This document shows positions 1 through 8,967 of a stretch of DNA of 64,000 nucleotides, in pieces. Each line of letters begins with the position of its first letter. Position 1 is the first letter of the stretch. Below the pieces are notes generated by a model. The model was not told the origin of the DNA. It did not search any database and worked only from the letters and a program-made list of their open reading frames with translations. The position numbers were made by a program, and so were the translations under genes. The DNA is taken from the NCBI RefSeq assembly GCF_014873875.1, contig NZ_JADBEM010000001.1, positions 9,486,001 to 9,550,000 of the forward strand, read 5' to 3'. The stretch comes from Actinopolymorpha pittospori. Lineage in GTDB: Bacteria > Actinomycetota > Actinomycetes > Propionibacteriales > Actinopolymorphaceae.

Positions 1-639
1 CTCGGCTTCATGCGCAACAGCGCGCTGCTGGCCGTGGGCACCGTCGTCCTCACGCTGGCGGTGTCGATCCCCGGTTCCTACGCCGTGAGTCGGCTGCGCT
101 TCTTCGGCCGCCGGCACATCAGCGCGTTGTTCCTCGCGGTGTACCTCTTCCCGAGCATCCTGCTCGCCGTTCCCCTCTTCGTGTTCTTCACCCGGGTGGG
201 GATGCGCGGCTCGCTCGTCGCGGTGTTGCTGGTGTACGTGTCGCAGACGGTGGCCGTCTCCATCTACATGCTGCGCAACTACTTCCAGACCATCCCGGTG
301 AGCCTGGAGGAGGCGGCGGCACTCGACGGCTGCAGCCGGCTCGGCACCATGCGGCGCATCAGCCTTCCCCTCGCGATGCCGGCCATCGTCGCCAACGGCC
401 TGTTCGTGTTCATGGCCGCCTGGAACGAGTTCCTGTTCGCGTTGCTCTTCCTCGTGGACAACCGGGACCGCTGGACGGTCTCGCTCGGGCTGTCCCAGCT
501 GACCGGCAACAGCATCGAGATCCCCACCACGGTGCTCATGGCAGCATCAGTGATAACCACGATTCCGATCATCGTCATCTTCTTCGCGAGTGAGCGCCTG
601 CTGACCGAGGGCCTCACGAGCGGGGCCGAGAAGGGCTGA
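1..639 (+). CDS. Carbohydrate ABC transporter permease, MalG type (5' end outside window)
   Basis: Inner-membrane permease of a binding-protein-dependent sugar importer. The frame is already open at base 1, so the N-terminus lies outside the window; 212 residues are visible. Hydrophobic segments alternate through the protein. The cytoplasmic EAA loop that contacts the ATPase is clear (EEAAALDG, then a conserved Gly and a SLPLAMP end, about residues 100-122 of the visible part). The C-terminus ends shortly after the last membrane helix, as in the MalG branch. The next gene is a sugar-acid dehydratase followed by a LacI regulator, so the cargo is probably a sugar or sugar acid. The exact substrate cannot be read from sequence. 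Confidence 0.9.
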   Translation, partial: LGFMRNSALLAVGTVVLTLAVSIPGSYAVSRLRFFGRRHISALFLAVYLFPSILLAVPLFVFFTRVGMRGSLVAVLLVYVSQTVAVSIYMLRNYFQTIPVSLEEAAALDGCSRLGTMRRISLPLAMPAIVANGLFVFMAAWNEFLFALLFLVDNRDRWTVSLGLSQLTGNSIEIPTTVLMAASVITTIPIIVIFFASERLLTEGLTSGAEKG

Positions 640-716
640 GCGGGCACACCCCGCCCGCCACGCCCCGACCACCCGCCGTCGAGGCCTCCACCATCACTAT
701 CCGAAGGGCACTGTGC

Positions 717-1877
717 ATGCGCATCGAGAGCGTCACCCCGATCTTCGTCGACCGTTACCTGTTCGTGGAGATCAGGACCGACACCGGGCTCGTCGGGCTG
801 GGCGAGTCGGGCGCCTGGGGTTTCCAGGAGGGCACCGCGGCGACCGTCGAACGCTTCGCCGAGTACCTGGTCGGACAGGACCCGCTCAAGATCGAGCACC
901 ACTGGCAGTACCTCTACCGGTGGACCCATTTCCGCGGCTCCGTCGTCATGGGCGCCGTGAGCGCGATCGACATCGCCTTGTGGGACATCGCCGGCAAGCA
1001 CTTCGAGACACCGGTCCACCAACTCCTGGGCGGCAAGGTCCGAGACCGTGCCCGGGTCTACTACCACGTCTTCGGCGAGACCACCGACGAGCTGTGTGAG
1101 GGCATCGCCGCGGCCCGCGGTGAGGGCTACACCGCCGTCGGCCACCTCACGCCGTTCGTCGACGCGCCGCGCGACGAGAGCTACTTCGAGACCCACGTCC
1201 GCAAGATCGAGAACGCCGCCGCGTCCGTCGCGCGCTACCGCGAGGTCGCGGGCACCGACGTCGACCTGTGCATCGAGATCCACCGCCGGCTCGCACCGTA
1301 CGAGGCGGTCCAGCTCGGCCTCGCGATCCAGGAGTACACGCCGCTGTTCCTCGAGGACCCGGTGCTTCCCGACAACATCGACGAGATGGCCTACGTCGCC
1401 TCGAAGATCAACATCCCGATCGCGACCGGCGAGCGGTACACCTCGCACTGGGAGTTCCAGATGCTGCTCGCCCGCGGCGGTGCGCAGATGGTCCGCCCGG
1501 ACGTCTGCCTGGTCGGCGGCATCACCGGCGCCCGCAAGATCGCCGCGATCGCCGAGGCCTCACACGTCGGCGTGGTCCCGCACAACCCGCTCAGCCCCGT
1601 CTCCACCGCGGCGTGCCTGCAGATCGCCGCGACGGCGCCGAACTTCGTCCTGCAGGAGTTCCCCAACGAGACCTGGGGTTCGGCCGGTGACATGCGTCCG
1701 GACCCCGCCAAGCTCGTCACCGGCGCGGCCCTGCACGACGGCGAGGGCTTCGTCCACATCAGCGATGAACCAGGCATCGGCGTAGCACTCCAGGCCGACG
1801 CCGAGCAGCGCTACCCTTACCGCAAGCGTCAGATCCTCACGCGTCTGCACGTCGACGGGTCGGTGGTGGATCAGTAG
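717..1877 (+). CDS. Enolase-superfamily sugar-acid dehydratase, galactonate dehydratase-like
   Basis: 386-residue mandelate racemase/muconate lactonizing enzyme family protein. The N-terminal capping domain is followed by a barrel carrying the expected acid residues: an EIHRR motif at the first metal-ligand strand, FLEDP and GERYT for the second and third ligands, and PHNPLSPV with the general His. This pattern resembles galactonate dehydratase more than mandelate racemase, although the first ligand is Glu rather than the more usual Asp. Such enzymes convert an aldonate to a 2-keto-3-deoxy acid. The gene lies 77 bp after the permease gene and just before a LacI regulator, probably one sugar-acid use operon. 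Substrate specificity is an inference. Confidence 0.82.
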   Translation: MRIESVTPIFVDRYLFVEIRTDTGLVGLGESGAWGFQEGTAATVERFAEYLVGQDPLKIEHHWQYLYRWTHFRGSVVMGAVSAIDIALWDIAGKHFETPVHQLLGGKVRDRARVYYHVFGETTDELCEGIAAARGEGYTAVGHLTPFVDAPRDESYFETHVRKIENAAASVARYREVAGTDVDLCIEIHRRLAPYEAVQLGLAIQEYTPLFLEDPVLPDNIDEMAYVASKINIPIATGERYTSHWEFQMLLARGGAQMVRPDVCLVGGITGARKIAAIAEASHVGVVPHNPLSPVSTAACLQIAATAPNFVLQEFPNETWGSAGDMRPDPAKLVTGAALHDGEGFVHISDEPGIGVALQADAEQRYPYRKRQILTRLHVDGSVVDQ

Positions 1878-1904
1878 CCCTACCCCGTCTACGGAGAGAA
1901 TGCG

Positions 1905-2954
1905 ATGAACCGCCGGGTGACCATGTCTGACGTGGCGAAACTCGCCGGAGTTTCCCATCAGACGGTCTCGCGCGTCCTCAACGAACCCGGCCGGGTCACC
2001 GCGGACACGAGGGCACGGGTCCAGGCCGCGATCGAGCGGCTCAACTACCACCCGAGCACGGTCGCCCGTGCCCTCGCGAGCCGCCGGACCAGAACCATCG
2101 GACTGTTGAGCACCGGTCTCGCCCTGCACAGTCACTCCAAGCGGATGATCGCGTTCAACGAGGCGGCGCGCTCGGCCGGCTACCAGGTGAGCATGGCGAG
2201 CCTGGCGAAGGCCGAGCGCGAGACCATGCTGCCCGCGCTCGGCGTACTCCTCGGTCAAAGTGTCGAGGGCATCGTCCTGATCGCCGCCGACGAACGCGCT
2301 CTCGAGATCATCCAGGACGTCGACCTCGGCGTCCCCCTCGTCATCGCCGAGAGCAGCGGGCGTGGCGGTCCGCACAACGTGTCCATCGACCAGTTCCTCG
2401 GCGCGCGGCTGGCGACCGGACACCTGGCCGATCTCGGCCACCTCGCGATCGCCCACCTGGCCGGTCCCACCTGGTCGCTGGACGCCAACCAGCGGCTTCG
2501 CGGCTGGCGGGCCGAGCTGGAACGCCGTGGCCTACCGGTGCCCGAACCCTTCTTCGGCGAATGGACTCCGGAAAGCGGCTACCAGATCGGGCGCCGGCTC
2601 GCGGAGAGCGCGGAGGTCACCGCTGTCTTCGTCGCGAACGACCAGATGGCCATCGGACTCCTGCACGCGTTGTCCGAGTGCGGCGTACGGGTCCCCGCCG
2701 ACATGAGCGTCGTCGGCTTCGACGACATCGCGGAGGCGGCCCACTTCATCCCACCGCTGACGACGGTCCGGCAGGACTTCAACCAGCTGGGCCGGCAGAT
2801 CCTCGCGACCCTGCTCAGCCTGATCGAGGATGTGGAGTCCGGCGAGCCCGTCCACACCGAGCCGAAGCTCATCGTCCGGGAGTCGAGCGCCGCGCCTCGC
2901 CTCCTCACGACGGGCGCGAACCGTCGGAAGGCCACCGCACCACGACAGGTCTGA
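1905..2954 (+). CDS. LacI-family transcriptional regulator
   Basis: 349 residues. The N-terminal helix-turn-helix and hinge helix are typical (MSDVAKLAGVSHQTVSRVLN, then YHPSTVARALASRRT), followed by a periplasmic-binding-protein-like effector domain ending in the usual VGFDDIAEA and PPLTTVRQ blocks. The chosen ATG has GGAGAG upstream; an in-frame ATG 21 bases later (1926) is possible. It follows the dehydratase gene on the same strand and probably represses this transport/dehydratase operon in response to its sugar. Its last 50 bases overlap the convergent kinase-like gene on the other strand. Confidence 0.92.
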   Translation: MNRRVTMSDVAKLAGVSHQTVSRVLNEPGRVTADTRARVQAAIERLNYHPSTVARALASRRTRTIGLLSTGLALHSHSKRMIAFNEAARSAGYQVSMASLAKAERETMLPALGVLLGQSVEGIVLIAADERALEIIQDVDLGVPLVIAESSGRGGPHNVSIDQFLGARLATGHLADLGHLAIAHLAGPTWSLDANQRLRGWRAELERRGLPVPEPFFGEWTPESGYQIGRRLAESAEVTAVFVANDQMAIGLLHALSECGVRVPADMSVVGFDDIAEAAHFIPPLTTVRQDFNQLGRQILATLLSLIEDVESGEPVHTEPKLIVRESSAAPRLLTTGANRRKATAPRQV

Positions 2955-3609
2955 GCGGGTCGCCCATGTCGAGCACGATGTCGGCCCGGTCGGAAGGACG
3001 TGCCTCCGCGCGGTACAACTCCTGTCCGGGCAGGTACCGCGCGAGGTAGCGCTCCTCCACCGTGGCCACCGAGCCGAACAGCGCGACGTCGCGGACGAGG
3101 GCGCGCCGCAACGTCTCCTCCGGTTCGACGTGGAGGTAGACCGTCACGTCCCAGTGGTCCCTGACCTGCGGGCGTAGCAGGAAGACACCGTCGAAGAGCA
3201 GGATCGCGTCGTCGTCAGCCCGACGGCGTTCGGCAACGACGTGCTCCTCCGACCGCAGGTCGTAGGTCGCCGGCAGATAAAGCCCGTCGCCGCCCGGCCC
3301 GAGTGGGCCGAGCACCGAACCCACGACCGCGTCCTGGTCGAAGGCGTCGAGGTAGTAGCCCTCCGGCGACAGGGATCCCCGGCGCCGACGGACCTCCTCG
3401 GGCCGGTGAAAGTCGTCGACGCCGAGCCGGATGACGTTCCGGCTTCGCCTCAGCGCGACCGCGACGTCGTCCGCCAAGCGTGTCTTGCCGGCCGCGTCCG
3501 GACCGTCGACGGCGACCCGCAGCGGGTGCGGGAGCCGGTGCCGAGCGAGATGCTCGGCCAACCGGGCCACCACCTCGTCGCGTTCGTGACCGCGCGTGTG
3601 CGCCCTCAT
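2905..3609 (-). CDS. Uridine kinase-like P-loop protein
   Basis: 234 residues from the ATG at 3609. It has a P-loop variant (VDGPDAAGKTRLADDVA), a LGVDDFHRP block with the substrate-side acid typical of uridine/panthothenate-type kinases, a YYLDAFD segment, and a DGVFLLRP block followed by a YLHV strand. This matches the Udk-like P-loop family of actinobacteria, but the true phosphoryl acceptor is unknown. It lies 23 bp downstream of the SUMF1-fold gene on the same strand, so the two are probably cotranscribed. Its 3' end overlaps the LacI gene by 50 bp tail to tail. Confidence 0.8.
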   Translation of the reverse strand: MRAHTRGHERDEVVARLAEHLARHRLPHPLRVAVDGPDAAGKTRLADDVAVALRRSRNVIRLGVDDFHRPEEVRRRRGSLSPEGYYLDAFDQDAVVGSVLGPLGPGGDGLYLPATYDLRSEEHVVAERRRADDDAILLFDGVFLLRPQVRDHWDVTVYLHVEPEETLRRALVRDVALFGSVATVEERYLARYLPGQELYRAEARPSDRADIVLDMGDPLRPVVVRWPSDGSRPS

Positions 3610-3632
3610 GCGCTCGAGACGGTAGTCGATGC

Positions 3633-4370
3633 TCAGTCGACCACGAGCCTGATCGCGAGCGGCTCGCCCACGGAGTAGATACCGTGCCGCCGGTCGCAGC
3701 GGGCCAGGTCGCGGGCGTGCATGAAGCCGCCGCCCTTGGTGATGTAGGGCGAGTGGGCCCAGTCCTCGCGTTCGGGTACCTCGCGCGGAGCGCCGGGGAA
3801 GGGGGCGTAGAGCGTGGAGGTGAGTTCGTCGGCGTTGCCGGCCATGTCGAGCAGCCCGAACGCGCTCCGGCCCTTCGGGTACTGACCGACCGGTGACGTG
3901 TCGCCCCGACCCGACCGGCCCAGGTTGGCGCGGCCCTCCTCCCACTGGTCGCCCCACGGATAGGTACGCAGGTCGTCGCCGCGCGCGGCGCGGACCCACT
4001 CCTCCTCGGTCGGCAGGCGTACGGTCCGGCCGGTGAGTTCGGACAGGGCCTCGCACAGTGCCAGGGTCTGCTCGACCCCGACGGTGGCCGGATGATCCGG
4101 GCCGCCGTCACGGACGGGCAGGATCGCCGTCTCCTCCGCCAGGACGCGAACCTGTGCGACTGTCAACGGCACCTTGCCAATCCGGAACGCGGGCACGGAG
4201 ACCACGTGCCGGGGAACCTCCTTGAGCAGCCACCCGGGCTCGATCCCGCCCATGTCCGGCGCGGCGAGTTCGGCGTGGACCGTGTCGAGGTCCGATCCCA
4301 CCACCACCTGCCCCGCCGGCACCTCCACCAGGTCGTCCTCGATCCCCGCGAGCACGCTTGCCACGTCCAT
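3633..4370 (-). CDS. SUMF1/formylglycine-generating-enzyme-fold protein
   Basis: 245 residues; the ATG at 4370 has a GGAGGAGAG ribosome site. The fold is recognisable from RLPTEEEWVRAARG, TYPWGDQW, GLLDMAGNADELTS and the C-terminal KGGGF ... IRLVVD, as in sulfatase-modifying enzymes and their EgtB/NirV-like relatives. Near the C-terminus only one Cys is present where aerobic formylglycine-generating enzymes use a pair to bind copper; the other position looks like His (GFMHARDLARC). It is therefore probably not a classical formylglycine-generating enzyme. No sulfatase gene is nearby. It forms a two-gene unit with the kinase-like gene downstream. Confidence 0.78.
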   Translation of the reverse strand: MDVASVLAGIEDDLVEVPAGQVVVGSDLDTVHAELAAPDMGGIEPGWLLKEVPRHVVSVPAFRIGKVPLTVAQVRVLAEETAILPVRDGGPDHPATVGVEQTLALCEALSELTGRTVRLPTEEEWVRAARGDDLRTYPWGDQWEEGRANLGRSGRGDTSPVGQYPKGRSAFGLLDMAGNADELTSTLYAPFPGAPREVPEREDWAHSPYITKGGGFMHARDLARCDRRHGIYSVGEPLAIRLVVD

Positions 4371-4498
4371 GTCGGCCTCTCCTCCGCCGTCCTTCGCTTC
4401 GGCACGAGCCTGGCATCGAGGACGGTCGCCCACCATCGGCCCTTCGACCGACCTGCCGTCTGTCTGCCGACGTAGGCGGGACGGGCGTGGTCGGGTAC

Positions 4499-5308
4499 TC
4501 AGCCGCGGCCGGCCACGGCGAAGCGTTCGGCCGCGTGCCGGCGGGACACGTTCTCGGCGAGCTTCAGCCGAGCGGCCTCGAAGGCGTCCCAGTCCGCGAC
4601 GTCGGGCAGCGAGGGGACGGTGACGAGTTCACCGGCGTCGAGTCCGGCCAACGCCGCCTCGACCGCCTCGGCCGGCTCCATCACGATCTCCTCGGGGAGG
4701 CTCGACAGGGGCACCCAGGAGCCGTCCCAGATCGCGGTCCGCACCGCACCGAACATCACCGCCTGCACCCGTACCCCGGTCCCCGCGACTTCCTGGTGCA
4801 GGCCCTGGGTGAAGGTCAGGACGTAGGACTTCGTACCACTGTAGGCACTCCCGGACGGCAACAGGTTGACGGCGAGCGCCGAGGACGGGTTGATGATGGT
4901 GCCGGTCCCTCGCTCCACCAGGCTGCCGAGCACCGCGCCCGTGAGCCGGGTCAGGGCGGTCACGTTGAGCTGGAGCAGCGTCGTCACCTCGGCCAGGTCG
5001 GCCTTGACCAGGGGTGTCAGTCCGCCGACGCCGGCGTTGTTCACCAGAACCTCGATCCGCTGGTCCGTACGCAGCCGCTCCTCCAGCGCGCGCAGGTCGG
5101 ACTCCACCGTGAGGTCCGCGACGAGGACCTCCGCGTTCACCCCCGTCTCCTTCGCGACCCGGGCGGCCAGCGTGTCAAGGCGGTCTTGTCGACGGCCGAC
5201 CAGCAGCAGGTCGTGCCCTCGGCGGGCCAACTGGTCGGCGTACGGCTCGCCGAGGCCACCGGAAGCGCCGCTGATCACCGCCAGGCCGGTCGTTGTCGCT
5301 TCACTCAT
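4499..5308 (-). CDS. Short-chain dehydrogenase/reductase
   Basis: 269 residues from the ATG at 5308, which has GGAG upstream. The NAD(P)-binding motif is GASGGLG, followed by VNNAG, a catalytic Ser region (NPSSA) and the YSGTK Tyr/Lys pair. The sequence resembles the YqjQ/DltE-like group of oxidoreductases. A TetR-type regulator is divergent and 177 bp away, so it is a likely regulator of this gene. Substrate unknown. Confidence 0.88.
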   Translation of the reverse strand: MSEATTTGLAVISGASGGLGEPYADQLARRGHDLLLVGRRQDRLDTLAARVAKETGVNAEVLVADLTVESDLRALEERLRTDQRIEVLVNNAGVGGLTPLVKADLAEVTTLLQLNVTALTRLTGAVLGSLVERGTGTIINPSSALAVNLLPSGSAYSGTKSYVLTFTQGLHQEVAGTGVRVQAVMFGAVRTAIWDGSWVPLSSLPEEIVMEPAEAVEAALAGLDAGELVTVPSLPDVADWDAFEAARLKLAENVSRRHAAERFAVAGRG

Positions 5309-5485
5309 CGGAAGCCTCCATCTCCAGGAAGTGTGGTCCCCGGCGGCGTCGCGACCAGGTGGATCGCGCATCACCCCGGTAGATGACGACCATAATCTAA
5401 ACGTCCGGGCCGGGCACCCGATAGGTGATGCACGTCATATAAACTCTCGGAGTCGGGACGAACGACAGGTGAAGGGAGCGCACAG

Positions 5486-6076
5486 ATGGGACGCGCTTCG
5501 AAGGCGGACGCGCAGAAGCATCGCGACGAGGTGGTGACCGCCGCGGCCCGAATGTTCCGGGAACGCGGCATCGGCGCGGTCAGCGTGCCCGAACTCATGG
5601 CGGCCGCCGGACTCACCCACGGCGGCTTCTACCGGCACTTCCCGTCCAAGGACGCCCTCGCGGCGACCGCGGTCAGCGCGGCCTTCGCCGAGCAGGTGGC
5701 CTGGACCAAGGCGATCTTCGAGCGCCACCAGGGCGACCCGGAGGCAGGCCACGCGGAGATCGTCGACGTCTACCTCTCCACCGACCACCGCGACCAGCCG
5801 GGCACCGGATGCGCCCACGCCGGCCTGGCGATCGACGCCTCACACACGTCCACGGACAGCGGCGTACGCGAGGCGTTCGCCGCCGGTATGCGTGAGACGG
5901 TGGACACGCTGGCGACGTCGGGCGGGCAGACGCGCGAGAGCAAGGCTCGACGCGAGGCGGCCCTGGTCGAGCTCGCGACCCTGGTCGGCGGGATGGTCCT
6001 GGCGCGGGCGACCGCCGGCGAGGAGATCTCCGATCAGGTCCTTGCCGCGGTCCGCAAGAGCCTCGCCCAGACGTGA
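5486..6076 (+). CDS. TetR-family regulator, divergent from SDR
   Basis: 196 residues with GAAGGGAG before the ATG. The N-terminal HTH reads AARMFRERGIGAVSVPELMAAAGLTHGGFYRHFPSKDAL, the 'THGGFYxHF' subgroup. A C-terminal ligand domain contains a GCxHAGLAID segment with one Cys. It is transcribed away from the oxidoreductase gene at 4499-5308 and probably represses it. The 177-bp gap between them is AT-richer than its surroundings and presumably holds the shared promoters and operator, though no strict palindrome was found. Confidence 0.9.
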   Translation: MGRASKADAQKHRDEVVTAAARMFRERGIGAVSVPELMAAAGLTHGGFYRHFPSKDALAATAVSAAFAEQVAWTKAIFERHQGDPEAGHAEIVDVYLSTDHRDQPGTGCAHAGLAIDASHTSTDSGVREAFAAGMRETVDTLATSGGQTRESKARREAALVELATLVGGMVLARATAGEEISDQVLAAVRKSLAQT

Positions 6077-6095
6077 TCCCGCCTCGCGCCGACGC

Positions 6096-6140
<45 letters not shown>

Positions 6141-6581
6141 TCAGTCGACCGACGCGCCGACCGTCCGGGCGTGGGTCTCGTAGGAGCCGGTGTCGATGCC
6201 CCACGAGACGATACGGAGCGGCTCGATCCGCAGGTAGGCCTCATCCATCGGGAACGGCACGGACAGGCGCTGTCCCACCTGCGCGCCGCCGCTGTCGTGG
6301 GTCCGCACCCGCCCGCGAATCTCCACCCCCCTCGGCGTCCAGGGGGCCACAGACGCGAGGTCGTCGACAATCAGGGCCGCCTTGCCGGTGCGCCTGGCGT
6401 CCCGGTACTTCTTGCTGGCCACCATGTCGCCGGCGGAACCGATGACGACGGTGTCGTCCTCGGGGTCGTAGTAGGCACCCACCGCGGTGGCATGGGGCAT
6501 CCCGTCGCGCCCGACCGTGGCCAACCGGCCGAGCGGTTGGGTCCGCAGATAGTCGATCTCCGCTGCGCTGAACACGCTCAT
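6141..6581 (-). CDS. PPOX-class, probably F420-dependent, oxidoreductase
   Basis: 146 residues with the split-barrel flavin/F420-binding fold of the pyridoxamine-phosphate-oxidase superfamily. The start PLGRLATVGRDGMPHATAVG and the K-Y-R-D-A segment after the third strand match small actinobacterial members that bind F420 or FMN/heme. It is a single gene, convergent with the TetR gene at 5486 and divergent from the TetR gene at 6753. F420 as cofactor is inferred from family and host, not seen directly. Confidence 0.8.
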   Translation of the reverse strand: MSVFSAAEIDYLRTQPLGRLATVGRDGMPHATAVGAYYDPEDDTVVIGSAGDMVASKKYRDARRTGKAALIVDDLASVAPWTPRGVEIRGRVRTHDSGGAQVGQRLSVPFPMDEAYLRIEPLRIVSWGIDTGSYETHARTVGASVD

Positions 6582-6707
6582 TCGCCGTCTCGCTCTCGAT
6601 CTCGCCGGACTGAGGTCTCACTGGATTGAGGTCTCACTGGCTGGAGCAGGCCCGGCACCCGTCGCCGACCCACACACGCTAGGGTAAAACGCACATGGCA
6701 ATAATTA

Positions 6708-6719
6708 CAACGATCGTTG
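6708..6719. promoter_or_regulatory. Palindromic operator upstream of a TetR gene
   Basis: CAACGATCGTTG is a perfect 12-bp dyad in an AT-rich stretch, 34 bp upstream of the TetR start at 6753 and within the gap to the divergent oxidoreductase gene. TetR proteins usually bind such palindromes beside their own gene, so autoregulation is likely. Confidence 0.6.
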
Positions 6720-6752
6720 CAATCCAGCTGGAGAGAGGAGCGATCGCGGGAC

Positions 6753-7373
6753 ATGGCCACACCCCGACCACGCGGCGGACTGACGGACAAACGGCGGGCG
6801 ATCCTCACCGGCGCACTCACCGTCTTCGCCCGTGACGGCTACACCCGTGCGAGCGTCGACGCGATCTCCGCCCAGGCCGGCGTCTCGACGCGCACGATCT
6901 ACAACCACTTCCAGGACAAGGCCGACCTCTTCCGCACCGTCATCCAGGAGAGCGCGGGCCAGGTGGCGGCGGCACAGATCGCGATCATCGAGCGGCACCT
7001 CCACCGGATCAGCGACCTCGAGGCTGACCTGGTGGAGTTCGCGCAGGCGTGGCTCACTCCCATGCCCGACTACGCCGATCACTTCGCCCTGGTCCGGCAG
7101 GTCGACGCCGAGGCCGGCCACATCCCGCAAGCCGCGGTTGACGCATGGCAGCAGGCCGGTCCACTCCGGGTCCGCCGCGAGCTTGCCCGCCGGCTCCAAG
7201 GATTCGCCGACCGGGGACTCCTGCGCATCGAGGACGCCGAACGGGCGGCACTGCACTTCTCGCTGCTGATCTCCGGCGCCAACCCCTCCTACCGCGGCGA
7301 GGTCCGCCGGGACACCGCCGAGACCGTCCGGGCCGGCGTCCACGCCTTCCTGTACGGACATCTCCCACGGTGA
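6753..7373 (+). CDS. TetR-family regulator
   Basis: 206 residues. The start is placed at the ATG at 6753 (MATPRPRGG) with GAGAGGAG upstream. HTH: AILTGALTVFARDGYTRASVDAISAQAGVSTRTIYNHFQDKADLF. The C-terminal half resembles the TetR_C_33/AefR-like ligand domain. An aldo/keto reductase gene follows 49 bp downstream on the same strand and is probably cotranscribed and controlled by it. Confidence 0.9.
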   Translation: MATPRPRGGLTDKRRAILTGALTVFARDGYTRASVDAISAQAGVSTRTIYNHFQDKADLFRTVIQESAGQVAAAQIAIIERHLHRISDLEADLVEFAQAWLTPMPDYADHFALVRQVDAEAGHIPQAAVDAWQQAGPLRVRRELARRLQGFADRGLLRIEDAERAALHFSLLISGANPSYRGEVRRDTAETVRAGVHAFLYGHLPR

Positions 7374-7422
7374 GTCAGCCGTACCCGGACCGAGGGCGGG
7401 ACAGAAACGTGAAGGACGACGA

Positions 7423-8403
7423 GTGCGCTATCGGCTGATGGGCCAGACGGGTCTACGGGTGTCCGAGCTGTTCCTCGGAGCGATGAAGTTCGGCACGCCG
7501 GAGGGTGGGTCGCCCCCGGAGGAGTGTCGCCGCATCGTCGATCTGTACGACGACGCGGGCGGCAACGTCGTCGACACCGCCAACGCCTACGGCGACGGTC
7601 GAAGCGAGACCATCCTCGGCGAGCTCCTCGAACGTCGTCGCGAGCGGTTCGTCCTCGCGACGAAGTACACGATCTCGCGCGACAGCACCGACCCGAACGC
7701 CGCGGGCAACCATCGAAAGAGCCTCGTCCACGCGCTCGAGGCCAGCCTGCGCCGACTCCGGACGGACTACGTCGACGTGTACTGGGTCCACATGTGGGAC
7801 CGCCACACGCCGCTGGAGGAGACGATGCGCGCACTCGATGACGTCGTCCGCGCCGGGAAGGTCCTCTACGTCGGCATCTCCGACGCGCCGGCCTGGGTCG
7901 TCTCCCGCGCCAACACCCTCGCCGAATGGCGCGGATGGGCGCCGTTCGTCGGTCTGCAGGTTCCGTACAACCTCCTCGCCCGCGACATCGAACGCGAGCT
8001 GTTGCCGATGGCGGAGGCGTTCGGGATGACGGTGGCCGCCTGGGGGCCGCTCGCCCACGGTCGCCTGTCCGGCCGGCTCGAAGGCGCGACCGGTGCCCCG
8101 ACCGACGGGCATGCGGTCACCCTGGCCCTGCGGGAGGTCGCCGACGAGGTCGGTGCGACACCCGCCCAGGTCGCGATCGCCTGGACCAGGGCAGCGTCGC
8201 GCGCGGTGCATCCGATCCTGGGCGCGCGTACGGCAGAACAGCTCAAGGACGGCCTGGGCGCCCTCGACGTCGTCCTCACCCACGACGCCCGTGCCCGCCT
8301 CGAGGCGGCGACCGACTTCACCGTCGGCTTCCCGGGTGACTTCATCGCCAAGTCCAGCCCCTGGGTGTTCGGCGAGGCCTCCGGCAGACTCGACGGCAGG
8401 TGA
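7423..8403 (+). CDS. Aldo/keto reductase
   Basis: 326 residues from a GTG at 7423 with GAAGGA upstream. The barrel and catalytic tetrad are visible: DTANAYGDG (Asp, Tyr), LATKYT (Lys) and YWVHMWD (His). The GLRVSELFLGAMKFG start and the late LGARTAEQL block, which binds NADPH phosphate, are typical. It sits behind a TetR gene, suggesting induction by a reactive aldehyde or quinone-like compound. Substrate unknown. Confidence 0.92.
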   Translation: MRYRLMGQTGLRVSELFLGAMKFGTPEGGSPPEECRRIVDLYDDAGGNVVDTANAYGDGRSETILGELLERRRERFVLATKYTISRDSTDPNAAGNHRKSLVHALEASLRRLRTDYVDVYWVHMWDRHTPLEETMRALDDVVRAGKVLYVGISDAPAWVVSRANTLAEWRGWAPFVGLQVPYNLLARDIERELLPMAEAFGMTVAAWGPLAHGRLSGRLEGATGAPTDGHAVTLALREVADEVGATPAQVAIAWTRAASRAVHPILGARTAEQLKDGLGALDVVLTHDARARLEAATDFTVGFPGDFIAKSSPWVFGEASGRLDGR

Positions 8404-8457
8404 GAGACCCTCGAACCGATGAGCCCGCTGAGACAGGCACGAGCGAGGGAGGGCGAC

Positions 8458-8934
8458 ATGGGTCGCGTCGACTTCTGGGACGACCCGAACGCACCGGCCC
8501 CGAACAGCCTCGTCCCGTCGGTGACGGCGGTCGTGGTCCGAGACGACACCCTTCTGCTGATCCACCGGGTCGACAACGACCGCTGGGCCCTGCCCGGCGG
8601 AGCGATCGAGCTGGGCGAGTCGAGCATCCAGGCCGCAGTGCGTGAGACCAGCGAGGAGACCGGCATCGACATCGAGGTCCAGGGCCTGGTCGGCGTCTAC
8701 ACCGATCCCCGGCACGTCATGCGCTACGACGACGGGGAGGTGCGCCAGCAGTTCAGCCTCTGCTTCCGCGCCGATCCCGTGGGTGGTTCGCCACGCCCGC
8801 AACCATCGGAGACCAGGGCCGTCCGCTGGGTGGCCCTCGACCGGCTCGCGGATCTCGACATCCACCCCAGCATGCGCACCCGGATCGAGGACGGCCTCGC
8901 CTGGCGGCCGGGGACGGCCGCGAAGATCATTTGA
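8458..8934 (+). CDS. NUDIX hydrolase
   Basis: 158 residues. The NUDIX box is complete (GGAIELGES, then RETSEETGI), giving the metal-binding helix for hydrolysis of a nucleoside diphosphate linked to another group. The start at 8458 follows GAGGGAGG; an in-frame ATG at 8419 is less likely. The N-terminal FWDDPNAP motif and a VYTDPRH segment are common in actinobacterial NUDIX proteins. It lies 54 bp after the aldo/keto reductase on the same strand. Substrate unknown. Confidence 0.9.
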   Translation: MGRVDFWDDPNAPAPNSLVPSVTAVVVRDDTLLLIHRVDNDRWALPGGAIELGESSIQAAVRETSEETGIDIEVQGLVGVYTDPRHVMRYDDGEVRQQFSLCFRADPVGGSPRPQPSETRAVRWVALDRLADLDIHPSMRTRIEDGLAWRPGTAAKII

Positions 8935-8967
8935 TCGTCGCGGTGTCGGCCGCCCTAGACTGCCCTG

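Noticed and set aside
3633..4370. True formylglycine-generating enzyme
   Set aside because: One of the two copper-binding Cys is not visible and no sulfatase gene is nearby.
6717..6752. Earlier TTG start for the TetR gene at 6753
   Set aside because: The TTG lies inside the palindromic operator, and the ATG at 6753 has a ribosome site upstream and begins just before the conserved HTH.
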